NCBI GenBank assembly: GCA_039917855.1
Contig: JBDSIR010000130.1
Coordinates: 1 to 39,278 of the forward strand
DNA length: 39,278 nucleotides
Source: CAMLHU01 sp039917855
Lineage (GTDB): Bacteria; Gemmatimonadota; Gemmatimonadetes; Gemmatimonadales; GWC2-71-9
Reading direction: 5' to 3'
Shown here: piece after piece, positions 1-8,526 of the stretch
Layout of the letters: the number at the start of each line of letters is the position of its first letter
Numbering within the stretch: the stretch's first letter is position 1
Translations under genes and position numbers: made by a program
Notes under the pieces: model-generated
Told to the model about the DNA's origin: nothing
The model's database searches: none
Seen by the model: only the letters and a program-made list of their open reading frames with translations

Positions 1-58
1 GGTCGTGGGTCCATGGCCGCACCGGAGTGGCACGACTCACGACCCACGACTCACGACC
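1..58. repeat. Inverted heptamer array downstream of sucD
   Basis: The first 11 bases are a short array of the unit gggtcgt. Positions 31-58 are its reverse complement (gactcac and gacccac alternating), with a 19-base spacer, so the segment can fold into a hairpin just past the sucD stop codon at 65-67. The left arm starts at the window edge and may be longer. The unit is the same as that of the large element at 21190-21823. It may act as a 3' end structure for the suc transcript, but no U-tract is seen. Confidence 0.75.
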
Positions 59-64
59 AGTGGT

Positions 65-937
65 CTACTTCAGTCTGGCCTTCACCAGCTCGACGACGTC
101 AATCGGGCGCTTCATGACGGCGATCCCGGCGGCCTCGAAGGCGGCCATCTTCTCGGCCGCCGTGCCCGCCGCGCCGCTGATGATCGCGCCCGCATGGCCC
201 ATCCGGCGGCCCGGAGGCGCGGTCTGGCCGGCGATGAACCCGACCACCGGCTTCTTGACCTTGGCCTTCACGAAGGCGGCCGCCTTCTGCTCGTCGGTCC
301 CGCCGATCTCGCCCATCATGACGATCACGTCGGTGCCCGGGTCGTCGTTGAAGGCCGAGAGGCAGTCGATGAAGTTGGTGCCGATGATCGGGTCGCCGCC
401 GATGCCGACGCAGGTCGACTGGCCGAGCTTGTTCCTGGTGAGGAGGTTCACCACCTCGTAGGTGAGCGTGCCGGAGCGGGACACGAGACCCACCCGGCCC
501 GGCGTGCAGATCCCGCCGGGAATGATGCCGACCTTGGCCTCGCCCGGCGTGATCGCTCCCGGGCAGTTGGGCCCGATGAGGCGTGCCCCCCGCTCGCGCA
601 CGTAGGGCATCACCTTGGTCATGTCCATCACCGGCACGCCTTCGGTGATGCAGACGACGAGTTTGATCCCCGCGTCGACCGCTTCATAGATGGCGCCCGC
701 CGCGCCCGAAGGCGGGACGTAGATGACGCTGGTGTTGGCGCCGGTCTTGGCCACCGCCTCGGCCACCGTGTTGAAGATCGGCACGGTGCCTTCAAAGGTC
801 TGGCCGCCCTTTCCCGGCGTCACCCCCGCCACGACCTTGGTGCCGTAGGCGATCATCTGCTTGGCGTGGAAGGACCCGTCGCGCCCGGTGATCCCCTGGA
901 TGACCAGCCGCGTCTCCTTCCCGATGAAGACGCTCAC
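65..937 (-). CDS. sucD: Succinate--CoA ligase [ADP-forming] subunit alpha
   Basis: Alpha subunit (290 aa) of succinyl-CoA synthetase, the TCA step that converts succinyl-CoA, phosphate and ADP to succinate, CoA and ATP in the cytoplasm. The N-terminal CoA-binding Rossmann domain begins with LVIQGITGRDGSFHA. The ligase domain contains GPNCPGAI, and the active-site histidine that is transiently phosphorylated lies in RRMGHAGAI near residue 250. Length is normal for the family. The start is a GTG whose last two bases overlap the sucC TGA stop (GTGA), so the two subunits are probably translationally coupled. It is the last gene of the arcC-sucC-sucD run, and an inverted repeat follows its TAG stop. 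Confidence 0.97.
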   Translation of the reverse strand: MSVFIGKETRLVIQGITGRDGSFHAKQMIAYGTKVVAGVTPGKGGQTFEGTVPIFNTVAEAVAKTGANTSVIYVPPSGAAGAIYEAVDAGIKLVVCITEGVPVMDMTKVMPYVRERGARLIGPNCPGAITPGEAKVGIIPGGICTPGRVGLVSRSGTLTYEVVNLLTRNKLGQSTCVGIGGDPIIGTNFIDCLSAFNDDPGTDVIVMMGEIGGTDEQKAAAFVKAKVKKPVVGFIAGQTAPPGRRMGHAGAIISGAAGTAAEKMAAFEAAGIAVMKRPIDVVELVKARLK

Positions 938-2073
938 GCGGCCTCCTGGACGAGCTTGACGACCTTGCTGACGGCCTCATCCATGTCCTTGAGGGCGGTG
1001 ATGCCGATCCCCTCGAGGATCTTGACCGCTTCGGCCTCGTTGGTGCCGGTGAGGCGCACCACGATCGGCACCTTTACCGGGAACTGGGCCAGCGCCGTCT
1101 TGATGCCGTTGGCGACATCGTCGGTGCGGGTGATCCCGCCGAAGATATTGAAGAGGATCCCCTTCACCGCCGGATCGGCGGTGATGATGCGGAGGGCATT
1201 GACCACCTTCTCCGGGTTGGAGCTCCCGCCGATGTCGAGGAAGTTGGCGGGATCGCCACCGTAGTACTTCACCAGGTCCATCGTGGCCATCGCGAGACCC
1301 GCGCCGTTCACCACGCAGCCGACGTTGCCGTCGAGTTTGATGAAGGTCAGATTGGCCTTCCGGGCCAGGACCTCGCTCGGTTCTTCCGCCGTCTCGTCGC
1401 GCATGGCGGCAAGATCGGGATGCCGGTCGAGGGCGTTGTCATCGATCGACACCTTGGCGTCGAGCGCGAGGACCTTGCCTTCGGGGGTGGTGACGAGCGG
1501 GTTGATCTCGGCCAGGGAGGCGTCGTTCTCGACGAACACCCGATAAAGCTGCTGCATTATGCTCGCCGCCGCGCGCGCCTGGGTGATGTCCGGATACAGG
1601 AAGAGCCCGAGCCCGAGGGCTTCGTGCGGCAGGAGGCCGTAGCGCGGATCGACGGGGAGCTTTTTGATCTTCTCGGGGGTCTTGGCCGCGACCTCCTCGA
1701 TGTCGATGCCGCCGGCGGCGCTGACCATGAAGACCGGACGCTGGCTCTCACGATCCATGATGACGCCGCAGTAGGCCTCGGTGACGATGTCGGCGGCGGG
1801 GACGACCAGCACCTTGAAGACGGTGAGGCCCTTGATCTGCATGCCGAGGATCTTGGCGGCGTGCGCCTTGGCTTCGGTCGCGTCTTTGGCCAGCTTGACG
1901 CCACCGGCCTTGCCCCGGCCGCCAGCGTGCACCTGTGCCTTGACGACGACGGTGCCCCCCAGGCGCTTCGCGATCGCCTCGGCTTCCCCGGCCGTCGACG
2001 CAACATCACCGTCTGGCATCGGGACGCCGGCCGCCTTGAGCAGGCCCCGCGCCTGATATTCGTGGAGGTTCAC
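934..2073 (-). CDS. sucC: Succinate--CoA ligase [ADP-forming] subunit beta
   Basis: Beta subunit (379 aa) of succinyl-CoA synthetase, which supplies the ATP-grasp nucleotide site and the dimer interface with SucD. The start MNLHEYQARGLLKAAGVP is typical of SucC. Other family marks are VKAQVHAGGRGKAGGVK, the metal-binding EINPL, and NGAGLAMATMD with GGDPANFLDIGG in the C-terminal CoA-ligase domain. The start codon is GTG. The carbamate kinase stop lies one base upstream (2075-2077), so ribosomes finishing arcC probably initiate here. It ends overlapping sucD by four bases. Length matches the family. Confidence 0.97.
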   Translation of the reverse strand: MNLHEYQARGLLKAAGVPMPDGDVASTAGEAEAIAKRLGGTVVVKAQVHAGGRGKAGGVKLAKDATEAKAHAAKILGMQIKGLTVFKVLVVPAADIVTEAYCGVIMDRESQRPVFMVSAAGGIDIEEVAAKTPEKIKKLPVDPRYGLLPHEALGLGLFLYPDITQARAAASIMQQLYRVFVENDASLAEINPLVTTPEGKVLALDAKVSIDDNALDRHPDLAAMRDETAEEPSEVLARKANLTFIKLDGNVGCVVNGAGLAMATMDLVKYYGGDPANFLDIGGSSNPEKVVNALRIITADPAVKGILFNIFGGITRTDDVANGIKTALAQFPVKVPIVVRLTGTNEAEAVKILEGIGITALKDMDEAVSKVVKLVQEAA

Positions 2074-2074
2074 G

Positions 2075-3025
2075 TCAATCTCGGGTGAGAGTGGTTCCCG
2101 CGCGCCCTTCGAGCGCCGCGAGTCCTTCGGACAACCTGGCGATCACTGCGCGCCCGCTTCCCTCGCGGACGAACTGCGCCGCCGCTTCGACCTTGGGAGC
2201 GATGCTCCCCTTCTCCAGCTCGCCCCGCCCCAGCATCCCCTCCGCCTCCGCGAGCGACATCCGCGGCAACTTCCGTTGGGTCGGCTTGCCCCAATCAGCG
2301 TAGACCGCGTCGGCCTCAGTGAGGATCAGGAGGACCTCGGCGCCGAGATCGCGCGCCAGGATGGCCGACACCCGATCCTTGTCCACGACCGCATCGAGCC
2401 CTTCGAGCGCCCCACCCGGGTCGCGATACACCGGTGGCCCACCGCCCCCCGCCGTCACCACGATCACCCCCTCGGCCACCAGCCGTCGCACCAACGGTTC
2501 CTCGACGAGCCCCTTGGGGACCGGGCTCGCGGTAAGGCGGCGCCACTGTCCCGGCTTTTCCTCGAGCACCGCCACCTGCCGCGCCTTGAGCCGGCCCGCC
2601 TGCTCCGCGGTGAGGGGCGTCCCGATCCGCTTGGACGGCTCGGCGAATGCCGGGTCTGCCGGATCCACCAGCGTCTGGGTGATGAGGGTGATCACCTGCC
2701 GTTCGATGCCGGCGCGGGCCAGCGCATTTTCGAGCGACTGCTGGATCATGTACCCGATCCACCCCGCGGTCCCCGCCACCAGCACGCCGAGCGGGAGCGG
2801 CTCGGCGAGATGCGAGGCCAGCTCGTTGCGGAGCAGTTCGTCGCCCACCTGCGGTCCGTTCCCGTGGACCAGCGCGATGTTCCAGCCGGAGCGGGCGAAC
2901 GCCACGATCGGCGCCAGGCTCTCCCTCGTGTGGCGGAACTGGTTGGTGATCGTCGCGGGCTCGCCGGGGCGCGCCAGCGCATTTCCTCCCAGCGCCACGA
3001 CCACCGTCTTCGAGCCTTGAGCCAC
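2075..3025 (-). CDS. arcC: Carbamate kinase
   Basis: Predicted 316-aa amino-acid-kinase-fold enzyme that interconverts ATP plus carbamate with ADP plus carbamoyl phosphate. Motifs are VVVALGGNAL at the N-terminus, VHGNGPQVGDEL, VVTAGGGGPPVYRD and VVDKDRVSAILA, all characteristic of ArcC. The frame is open much further upstream. I place the start at the GTG at 3023-3025 because it has GGAGG a few bases before it and lies just ahead of the conserved core; earlier codons overlap the upstream gene and look non-native. No arginine deiminase or ornithine carbamoyltransferase gene lies in the window. The gene instead abuts sucC with a one-base gap, so it is co-expressed with another substrate-level phosphorylation enzyme. 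Confidence 0.93.
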   Translation of the reverse strand: MAQGSKTVVVALGGNALARPGEPATITNQFRHTRESLAPIVAFARSGWNIALVHGNGPQVGDELLRNELASHLAEPLPLGVLVAGTAGWIGYMIQQSLENALARAGIERQVITLITQTLVDPADPAFAEPSKRIGTPLTAEQAGRLKARQVAVLEEKPGQWRRLTASPVPKGLVEEPLVRRLVAEGVIVVTAGGGGPPVYRDPGGALEGLDAVVDKDRVSAILARDLGAEVLLILTEADAVYADWGKPTQRKLPRMSLAEAEGMLGRGELEKGSIAPKVEAAAQFVREGSGRAVIARLSEGLAALEGRAGTTLTRD

Positions 3026-3086
3026 CCGACCTCCCGGTTCTGGCGCCGAAACTAGCGGCCCGACCAACCGATTACAAGCAACGAAC

Positions 3087-5495
3087 TTACGGCGTTCCGA
3101 GGACCCGCTTGAGAGCATCGAACGCGCGGCCGAAAGATTGCAGGTCTCCGGCTCGAAGCGCCGAGTCGGCGCGCGCCGCCCAGCGGCGAGCTTCGATGAG
3201 GGCGTCCGGAAGATCGGGGGCCGGCACGATCGGCGCCGATTCCCCCTTGAGATTGGCCCACGCAGTGGCCGGGGTCCGCGCCGCCCCGAGACGATCGCGC
3301 CGGGCCAGGTTGACCCACCCCACCGACGGCGCGCCATTGGCGGGGATGAGGTAGAGCACTTGGACCGCCCAGGTCCCATCCGAATCGATGTCGAAGCGCA
3401 CCGGGGACTCGAGGATCCGGCCGTTCGCGGCTCCGACCGAATCCTGGAGCCGCTCGAAGGAGGCGAACCGCTGCCATTGGCCGATCAGGGTCCGGGGCCC
3501 GAACATCCCGGCCCCATCCGTCCACCGTGCCAACACCGGCCCCGTCCCTGCCCGACCGATCAGCACCCCGATCAGTCTACCGGTGGTCCGCCCGCCGGAC
3601 AGAAGGTGGCCGATCGGAAGTTGCGGCGCGGGACCCGTCTCGGTCCAGGTCATCGCCGGTCGGAGGAGCACCGAATCGGCGCCGGTCTCGATCGAAGGCA
3701 GCGATAACCCGTAGGGTCCGTGCTGGAGGGCCCACGCCTGGATGGCAAGCGATCGATCAGGGTAGTTCGCCAGCCGTACCTCCTCGGGAGCGGAGTCGGC
3801 CGGGGCGATCATCCCCCCGGTCCGGTCCGCCCATGCCCGTGCCAATGCGTCGGCGTCGGAACGCAGGTAGAACCGGGTCTCGCCAGTTATCGCGTCGATC
3901 AGCGCCCCGAAGGCGGGCCGCGCGTACCGGCGCTCCTCTCCCTCCCAGGGAAAGGCAGGAGCCAGCGGGGCACCGGCGACAGTGAGCCAGCCGTCGACCA
4001 ACCACGCCATCCGGCCATCGACGACCAGAGGGCGCGCCTCATCCCACCAGGCCGGCGGGAAGAGTCGGCTGGCCCGCTCGCGCGGCGCCATGCGCCACCA
4101 GAGCGCCGCGCCGGCCTGGGCGCCGCCGAGGGTCCCCATCGACTGGGTCCCCCACGCCAGGAGGAGCCGACGCCAGGCACCGCCGAGTGCGATGCCGCCG
4201 GCACCCTGGGCGGCCACCGTATCTCGCATCGAGGGACGGACCACGGCCGCGGACAGTCGGCGCCAGGATACCACCCCGGGATAGCCGGCGGGGTCCCCGT
4301 CCCGGAAGGAGACAGGCGCTCCCCCGGCAGCGAGCCGGTCCTCGGCGATCACCACGACCTCCGGCCCATCGGTGGTCGTGCGCACCGCCAACCAGGCGGG
4401 GATCCTTTCCCCGTGGTGCTCGACGAGCGATGGCGACAGCGCAAGGAGTTGTCCGCCATTCACCTGCAGGAGGAGCGCGATCGCCTCACGACTCCAGAGC
4501 CCCGGGCCGGGAGGGCGCCCCGGTTCGGCATCCGGAGGCGCCGGTTCTTCGTGCAACCGCTCGAGACCGGTCGCGAGCGCGGCGATAGGCCGCGCGAGCT
4601 CCGAGCTGACGGCCTCGCGCTGCTCCATCGCCGGGGCGACAAGGTGCGTGAGCAGCCCGGTGCCGGCCGAGAGCGCCAGTCCCATCAGCACCAGCGGGGG
4701 CCAGGGACGAAGCGCCCACACCCCGATCGCAATGCTCGAGACCCCCCACGCGGCCGCAACGCTCCACCGGGCGCCTGGCGGCAGGGCCGCAAGGGTAGGA
4801 CGCTCAAGCCCGGCGACCCCCCGGAGGGGAGCGAGGGCTTCGCCCGCAGCGGCAAGGGCCAGCGCAGCAGCCACGAGGAGCCCGAGCTGCAGCCGGGCCG
4901 AGTCGGTCATTGCGAGACCACCGCGCGAGAGGCGGAGCCCGCCCACCGCGAAATGGCAGAGTGCCGCGCCCAGGAGTGCCGCCCACACCAGATGCCGGGC
5001 GAAGGCGAGCCCCGCATCCCAGAGCGGGAGCTGCACCAGGTAGACGCCAAGGTCGAGCCCGAGCACGGGGTCGACCACCCCGACGTTGAGCCCATGCCAC
5101 GCCTGCGCGATGAGGGGCGCGGCCTGCCCGCCGCCAGCACCCAGCATTATGCCGAGCACGATGCCGCTGATCACTGCTCCGGTCCGAAGGGTGCCGGGGG
5201 CGAGGAGCTCACGGATCTCAAGGTCGCCCAAGCGACGGGGCACCTGCACCGTGCCGATGCTCCGGACCACCAAGAGGAAATGGCCGACGCACCAGGCGCC
5301 GGCCACCAGGAGCCCCGCGAGTTCAAGCACCAATTCGAGCAGGTGCCACTGGGTCAAGAAGGGGGCGGCCCCAGGCGCCACCGCCTCGGCCCACCACCGA
5401 TCGGCAAGGAGCATTGCCGTCCAGCGTCCCACGAAGAGCAGCGTCACGCCCAGGGCAAGCCCTGCGAACGCGACCCGTCCCTTCGAGGCGCGCAT
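3087..5495 (-). CDS. UPF0182 family integral membrane protein
   Basis: Predicted 802-aa membrane protein of the UPF0182 (COG1615) family, whose function is unknown. The first 300 or so residues hold about seven hydrophobic segments, starting with VAFAGLALGVTLLFVGRW. The rest is a large, mainly hydrophilic domain, expected outside the membrane. The family signature is recognisable but divergent: TRFYLRSDADALARAW, then ALQHGPYG, and a C-terminal helix with ADSALRAGDLQSFGRAFDAL. Family members are usually about 900 residues or more, so this is a short version. The start ATG at 5493-5495 lies two bases after the upstream mutase stop, which suggests coupling. Assignment rests on motif resemblance and was not tested by a search. 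Confidence 0.75.
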   Translation of the reverse strand: MRASKGRVAFAGLALGVTLLFVGRWTAMLLADRWWAEAVAPGAAPFLTQWHLLELVLELAGLLVAGAWCVGHFLLVVRSIGTVQVPRRLGDLEIRELLAPGTLRTGAVISGIVLGIMLGAGGGQAAPLIAQAWHGLNVGVVDPVLGLDLGVYLVQLPLWDAGLAFARHLVWAALLGAALCHFAVGGLRLSRGGLAMTDSARLQLGLLVAAALALAAAGEALAPLRGVAGLERPTLAALPPGARWSVAAAWGVSSIAIGVWALRPWPPLVLMGLALSAGTGLLTHLVAPAMEQREAVSSELARPIAALATGLERLHEEPAPPDAEPGRPPGPGLWSREAIALLLQVNGGQLLALSPSLVEHHGERIPAWLAVRTTTDGPEVVVIAEDRLAAGGAPVSFRDGDPAGYPGVVSWRRLSAAVVRPSMRDTVAAQGAGGIALGGAWRRLLLAWGTQSMGTLGGAQAGAALWWRMAPRERASRLFPPAWWDEARPLVVDGRMAWLVDGWLTVAGAPLAPAFPWEGEERRYARPAFGALIDAITGETRFYLRSDADALARAWADRTGGMIAPADSAPEEVRLANYPDRSLAIQAWALQHGPYGLSLPSIETGADSVLLRPAMTWTETGPAPQLPIGHLLSGGRTTGRLIGVLIGRAGTGPVLARWTDGAGMFGPRTLIGQWQRFASFERLQDSVGAANGRILESPVRFDIDSDGTWAVQVLYLIPANGAPSVGWVNLARRDRLGAARTPATAWANLKGESAPIVPAPDLPDALIEARRWAARADSALRAGDLQSFGRAFDALKRVLGTP

Positions 5496-5497
5496 CC

Positions 5498-6871
5498 TCA
5501 GCCCCTGACGCCCTGGGTGGCGAGCCACTCCGTCACTTCTCGGTGGTAGGCGTCGCGGGCCGCCGCATCGGTGGCCTCGAACCGGAGGACGAGGATCGCC
5601 TGGGTATTGGAAGCGCGGATCAGTCCCCACCCCTTGGGGAAGGTCATCCGCACGCCATCGATCGTGTTGGTGGGATACTTCGTTGCGAAGTACTTCGCCG
5701 CACGCTCGACGAGGGCGAACTTGGACTCTTCGTCGCACTCCACCCGGATCTCGGGGGTGGTGAAGGTCACGGGGAGGTCGGCCAGAAGCGGCGCGATGCC
5801 GCGGCGAGTGCCGGCGGCCACGATCTCGAGGAGCCTGGCGGCCGCGAAGGGTGCGTCGTCGAAGCCGAACCAATCGCCCCCGAAGAACATATGGCCGCTC
5901 ATCTCGCCGGCCAGCGGGCTGTTGAGCTCCTTCATCCGCGCCTTGATGAGCGAGTGGCCCGTCTTCCACATCTCGGGCCGCGCGCCCGCCTTGAGGAGCG
6001 CCTGCGGCAGGAGTTCCGAGCACTTCACGTCGAAGATCACCGGCACGCCGGGGCCGAAGCGGCGTACCGCATCGCGGCCGAACAGGATAAGAAGCTGGTC
6101 GCCCCAGAGGGTACGGCCGTTCTCGTCCACCGCGCCGATCCGATCGGCGTCGCCGTCGAAGGCGATGCCGAGTTCGGCGCCGGTGCGGCGGACCGCGGCC
6201 TGGAGGTCGACGAGGTTCTTCTCGACCGTCGGATCGGGATGATGATTGGGAAAGGTCCCGTCCGACTCGCAGAAGAGCGGCGTTACCTCGCAGCCGATCG
6301 CCTCGAGGAGCTCGACGGCGATGAGAGCGCCCACGCCATTGCCGGCGTCGACCACCACCTTGACCGAGCGCGCCAGATGGTGCCGCGCCACGATGGCGTC
6401 GACGTAGCGGCGCAACACGCCGCCGTCGGTGCGCTCGCGGCCCACGCCGGTGCGCCAGGTCTCGAGGCTGATGGTCTCGCGGAGGTCGAGGATCGCCTCG
6501 CCGTGGACCGCCTCGCCGGCAAGGGTGGTCTTGAACCCGTTGAACTCCGGTGGATTGTGCGAGCCGGTGACCTGCACTCCCCCGTCGATCCCGGACTCGG
6601 CTGCGGCGAAATAGAGCGCCGGCGTCGGCAGCATCCCCACGTCGACGGCAGTGGCGCCGGTGGCGGCCAGACCGGCACGGAGTCCACCCGCCAGGGCGCT
6701 CCCCGACGGGCGGTTGTCCCGTCCCACGACGAGCACCGGTGCGCGGCCAAGTTTCTGCCAGGCGAGCGTGCCGATCGCTCGCCCGAGCGCCTCGGCCAGC
6801 TCAGGTGTCAACTCGCGGTCGACGATGCCGCGGATGTCGTACTGCCGGAAGATCAACTTGGGAGTCTGCAT
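5498..6871 (-). CDS. Phosphomannomutase/phosphoglucomutase
   Basis: Cytoplasmic alpha-D-phosphohexomutase (457 aa) of the AlgC/ManB type. It interconverts the 1- and 6-phosphates of mannose or glucose and so feeds nucleotide-sugar synthesis for LPS, exopolysaccharide or glycogen. The phosphoserine loop is VTGSHNPPEFNGF with the catalytic serine near residue 104. The metal loop is AFDGDADR, and the sugar-binding loop is GEMSGHMFFGGDWFGFDD, the AlgC form. The phosphate-binding C-terminal domain ends the protein. The ATG start follows a 134-base gap that contains the nuo terminator and tandem repeats. It is followed at once by the UPF0182 gene. The true substrate preference cannot be read from sequence. 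Confidence 0.93.
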   Translation of the reverse strand: MQTPKLIFRQYDIRGIVDRELTPELAEALGRAIGTLAWQKLGRAPVLVVGRDNRPSGSALAGGLRAGLAATGATAVDVGMLPTPALYFAAAESGIDGGVQVTGSHNPPEFNGFKTTLAGEAVHGEAILDLRETISLETWRTGVGRERTDGGVLRRYVDAIVARHHLARSVKVVVDAGNGVGALIAVELLEAIGCEVTPLFCESDGTFPNHHPDPTVEKNLVDLQAAVRRTGAELGIAFDGDADRIGAVDENGRTLWGDQLLILFGRDAVRRFGPGVPVIFDVKCSELLPQALLKAGARPEMWKTGHSLIKARMKELNSPLAGEMSGHMFFGGDWFGFDDAPFAAARLLEIVAAGTRRGIAPLLADLPVTFTTPEIRVECDEESKFALVERAAKYFATKYPTNTIDGVRMTFPKGWGLIRASNTQAILVLRFEATDAAARDAYHREVTEWLATQGVRG

Positions 6872-6880
6872 AGGCTCAAG

Positions 6881-6930
6881 GTGCGTGGTGCGAGGTGCGT
6901 ACTGGCTACTGGCTACTGGCTACTGGCTAC
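6881..6930. repeat. Two adjacent heptamer arrays (gtgcgtg x3, tactggc x4)
   Basis: Three copies of a gtgcgNN heptamer (6881-6900) run directly into four perfect copies of tactggc (6900-6927 plus a partial). They lie in the leader of the mutase gene. I found no convincing reverse-complement arm nearby, so this may be a single-arm or decayed copy. The gtgcg unit resembles that of the hairpin at 30832-30913. Confidence 0.85.
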
Positions 6931-6962
6931 TTGGTGTTGCACAAGTTAGCGGCTGGCAACCG

Positions 6963-6988
6963 AAAGGGGCCCCCGCAGGAGCCCCTGG
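6963..6988 (-). terminator. Probable terminator after nuoN
   Basis: Read on the minus strand, a GC stem (aggggc pairing with gcccct, 6981-6986 with 6965-6970) is followed by TTTCGG. It lies about 20 bases beyond the nuoN stop. The U-run is short, so termination may be partial and the mutase gene could receive some nuo read-through. Confidence 0.5.
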
Positions 6989-7005
6989 TCCTGGTGGGTC
7001 GGAAG

Positions 7006-8523
7006 TCAGTACCCCTGCTGAATGAACATCGTCCGGAGCTCGTTGCTCGTCTGGTCGGCGTAGCTGATCACTTGCTTGGGCCAGATGCCGAGGAGGAGCA
7101 CCACGACCGTCGCGACGGCCACGGCGAGGGTGGCGGGCCGGCCCAGGCGCGCGTCGGCGTAGGTGCCCGGTCCGGGTGATTTACGCATGTACATGCTCAT
7201 GATCACGGGGAGATAGTAGCCCGCCGAGACCACGCTGGTGAGAACGAGGATCACCGCCAGGATGCGTTCGCCATCGGCGATGGAGGCATTGAGGAGCGAC
7301 CATTTCCCGATGAAGCCGAAGGTCCCGGGGAATCCCATGAGGGAGAGCATCCCCACGGTCATCGCGAAGGCAAGGCCGGGTCGCTCTTCCGCAAGCCCGG
7401 CGATGCGATCGAGCGTCACATCGCGTTCACCGCTCCGGCCGAGGGCCTGGAGGACGCCGAAGGTGATGATGGTCGTCAGGGTGTACGCGGCGAGGTAGAG
7501 CCATACGGCACTGGCCCCATACGGAGTGCCGGGACGCACGCCGATCAGGATATACCCCGCGTGGGCGACCGAACTGTAAGCCAGCATCCGCTTGAGCGAC
7601 CGCTGGGAGAGCGCCACCAGGTTGCCGAGGATCATGGTGATCCCGGCGAGGACGCCGATCGGCACGCTCCAGGCGCCCACCGCCTCGGGGAACGACTGCA
7701 TCAGCACGCGCATCAGCGCGATGAACGCCGCTGCCTTGACCCCCGTGGCCATGAATGTGGTGATCGGGGTCGGCGCCCCTTCGTACACATCGGGGGCCCA
7801 CATGTGGAACGGGGCCGCGGCGACCTTGAACAGCAGGCCGATCAGGAGCAGGGCCAGCCCCAGCGCGGCCATTACCGAGAGCCGGGCGCCGGCGAGCTGG
7901 GAGCCCACGATCTGCAGGTTGGTGCTCCCGGTGGCGCCATAGAGCAGCGCGATCCCGTACAGCAGGAAGGCCGACCCGAACGCCCCGAGGAGGAAGTACT
8001 TGAGCGCGGCCTCGGCGCTGAAGGCGCTCTGGCGATCGTATCCGGCCAGAACGTAGACCGAGACCGACATGATCTCGAGCCCGAGGAAGAGCACGATGAG
8101 GTCGGCCGCGCCAGTCATGCACAGCATCCCGACCACGGCGAGGATGATCAGGACATAGTACTCCGGGGCCACGATCCCCTCCCGCTCGAGGTATCCGATC
8201 GAGAGGAGGACCGTGGCGATGGCGGCGACGAGGACGAGGGCGCCGCCGGCCCAGCGGTAGGCGTCAAGCGAGATCATCTGCGGGAGGCCAAGGGCGCTGG
8301 CGCCGCTCACGGCCATGCCGGCGAGGATCGCTCCGGCGATGACGAGGCTGGCCAGCGTGAGCCACCCCGCCCACCTGGTGTCGGCGTGGGTCTTGTGCCG
8401 CCACGCGATGAAGAGCAGGACGACGAGCGAGGCGCCGGTGAGGAACAGCTCGGGCGCGAGCGCCGCGGCCATGCTGGCCGGATCGGCGAGATCGAGGGGG
8501 GTCATTCGGTCGAACGAGGCCAT
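7006..8523 (-). CDS. nuoN: NADH-quinone oxidoreductase subunit N
   Basis: Antiporter-like proton-pumping subunit (505 aa) in the membrane arm of complex I. It has the usual run of about 14 hydrophobic helices and the family segments LFLGLEIMSVSVYVLAGYDR, FHMWAPDVYEGAPTPI and KRMLAYSSVAHAGYILIG. These carry the conserved channel lysines and the glutamate of the antiporter fold. The ATG at 8521-8523 is three bases beyond the nuoM stop; an internal Met at residue 7 is an alternative start. It is the last nuo gene and is followed by a stem-loop terminator. Length matches the family. Confidence 0.97.
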   Translation of the reverse strand: MASFDRMTPLDLADPASMAAALAPELFLTGASLVVLLFIAWRHKTHADTRWAGWLTLASLVIAGAILAGMAVSGASALGLPQMISLDAYRWAGGALVLVAAIATVLLSIGYLEREGIVAPEYYVLIILAVVGMLCMTGAADLIVLFLGLEIMSVSVYVLAGYDRQSAFSAEAALKYFLLGAFGSAFLLYGIALLYGATGSTNLQIVGSQLAGARLSVMAALGLALLLIGLLFKVAAAPFHMWAPDVYEGAPTPITTFMATGVKAAAFIALMRVLMQSFPEAVGAWSVPIGVLAGITMILGNLVALSQRSLKRMLAYSSVAHAGYILIGVRPGTPYGASAVWLYLAAYTLTTIITFGVLQALGRSGERDVTLDRIAGLAEERPGLAFAMTVGMLSLMGFPGTFGFIGKWSLLNASIADGERILAVILVLTSVVSAGYYLPVIMSMYMRKSPGPGTYADARLGRPATLAVAVATVVVLLLGIWPKQVISYADQTSNELRTMFIQQGY

Positions 8524-8526
8524 CGG

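Noticed and set aside
3720..5549. Plus-strand frame (609 codons) opposite the UPF0182 gene
   Set aside because: Composition is typical of a shadow frame, while the minus-strand frame has membrane segments and family motifs.
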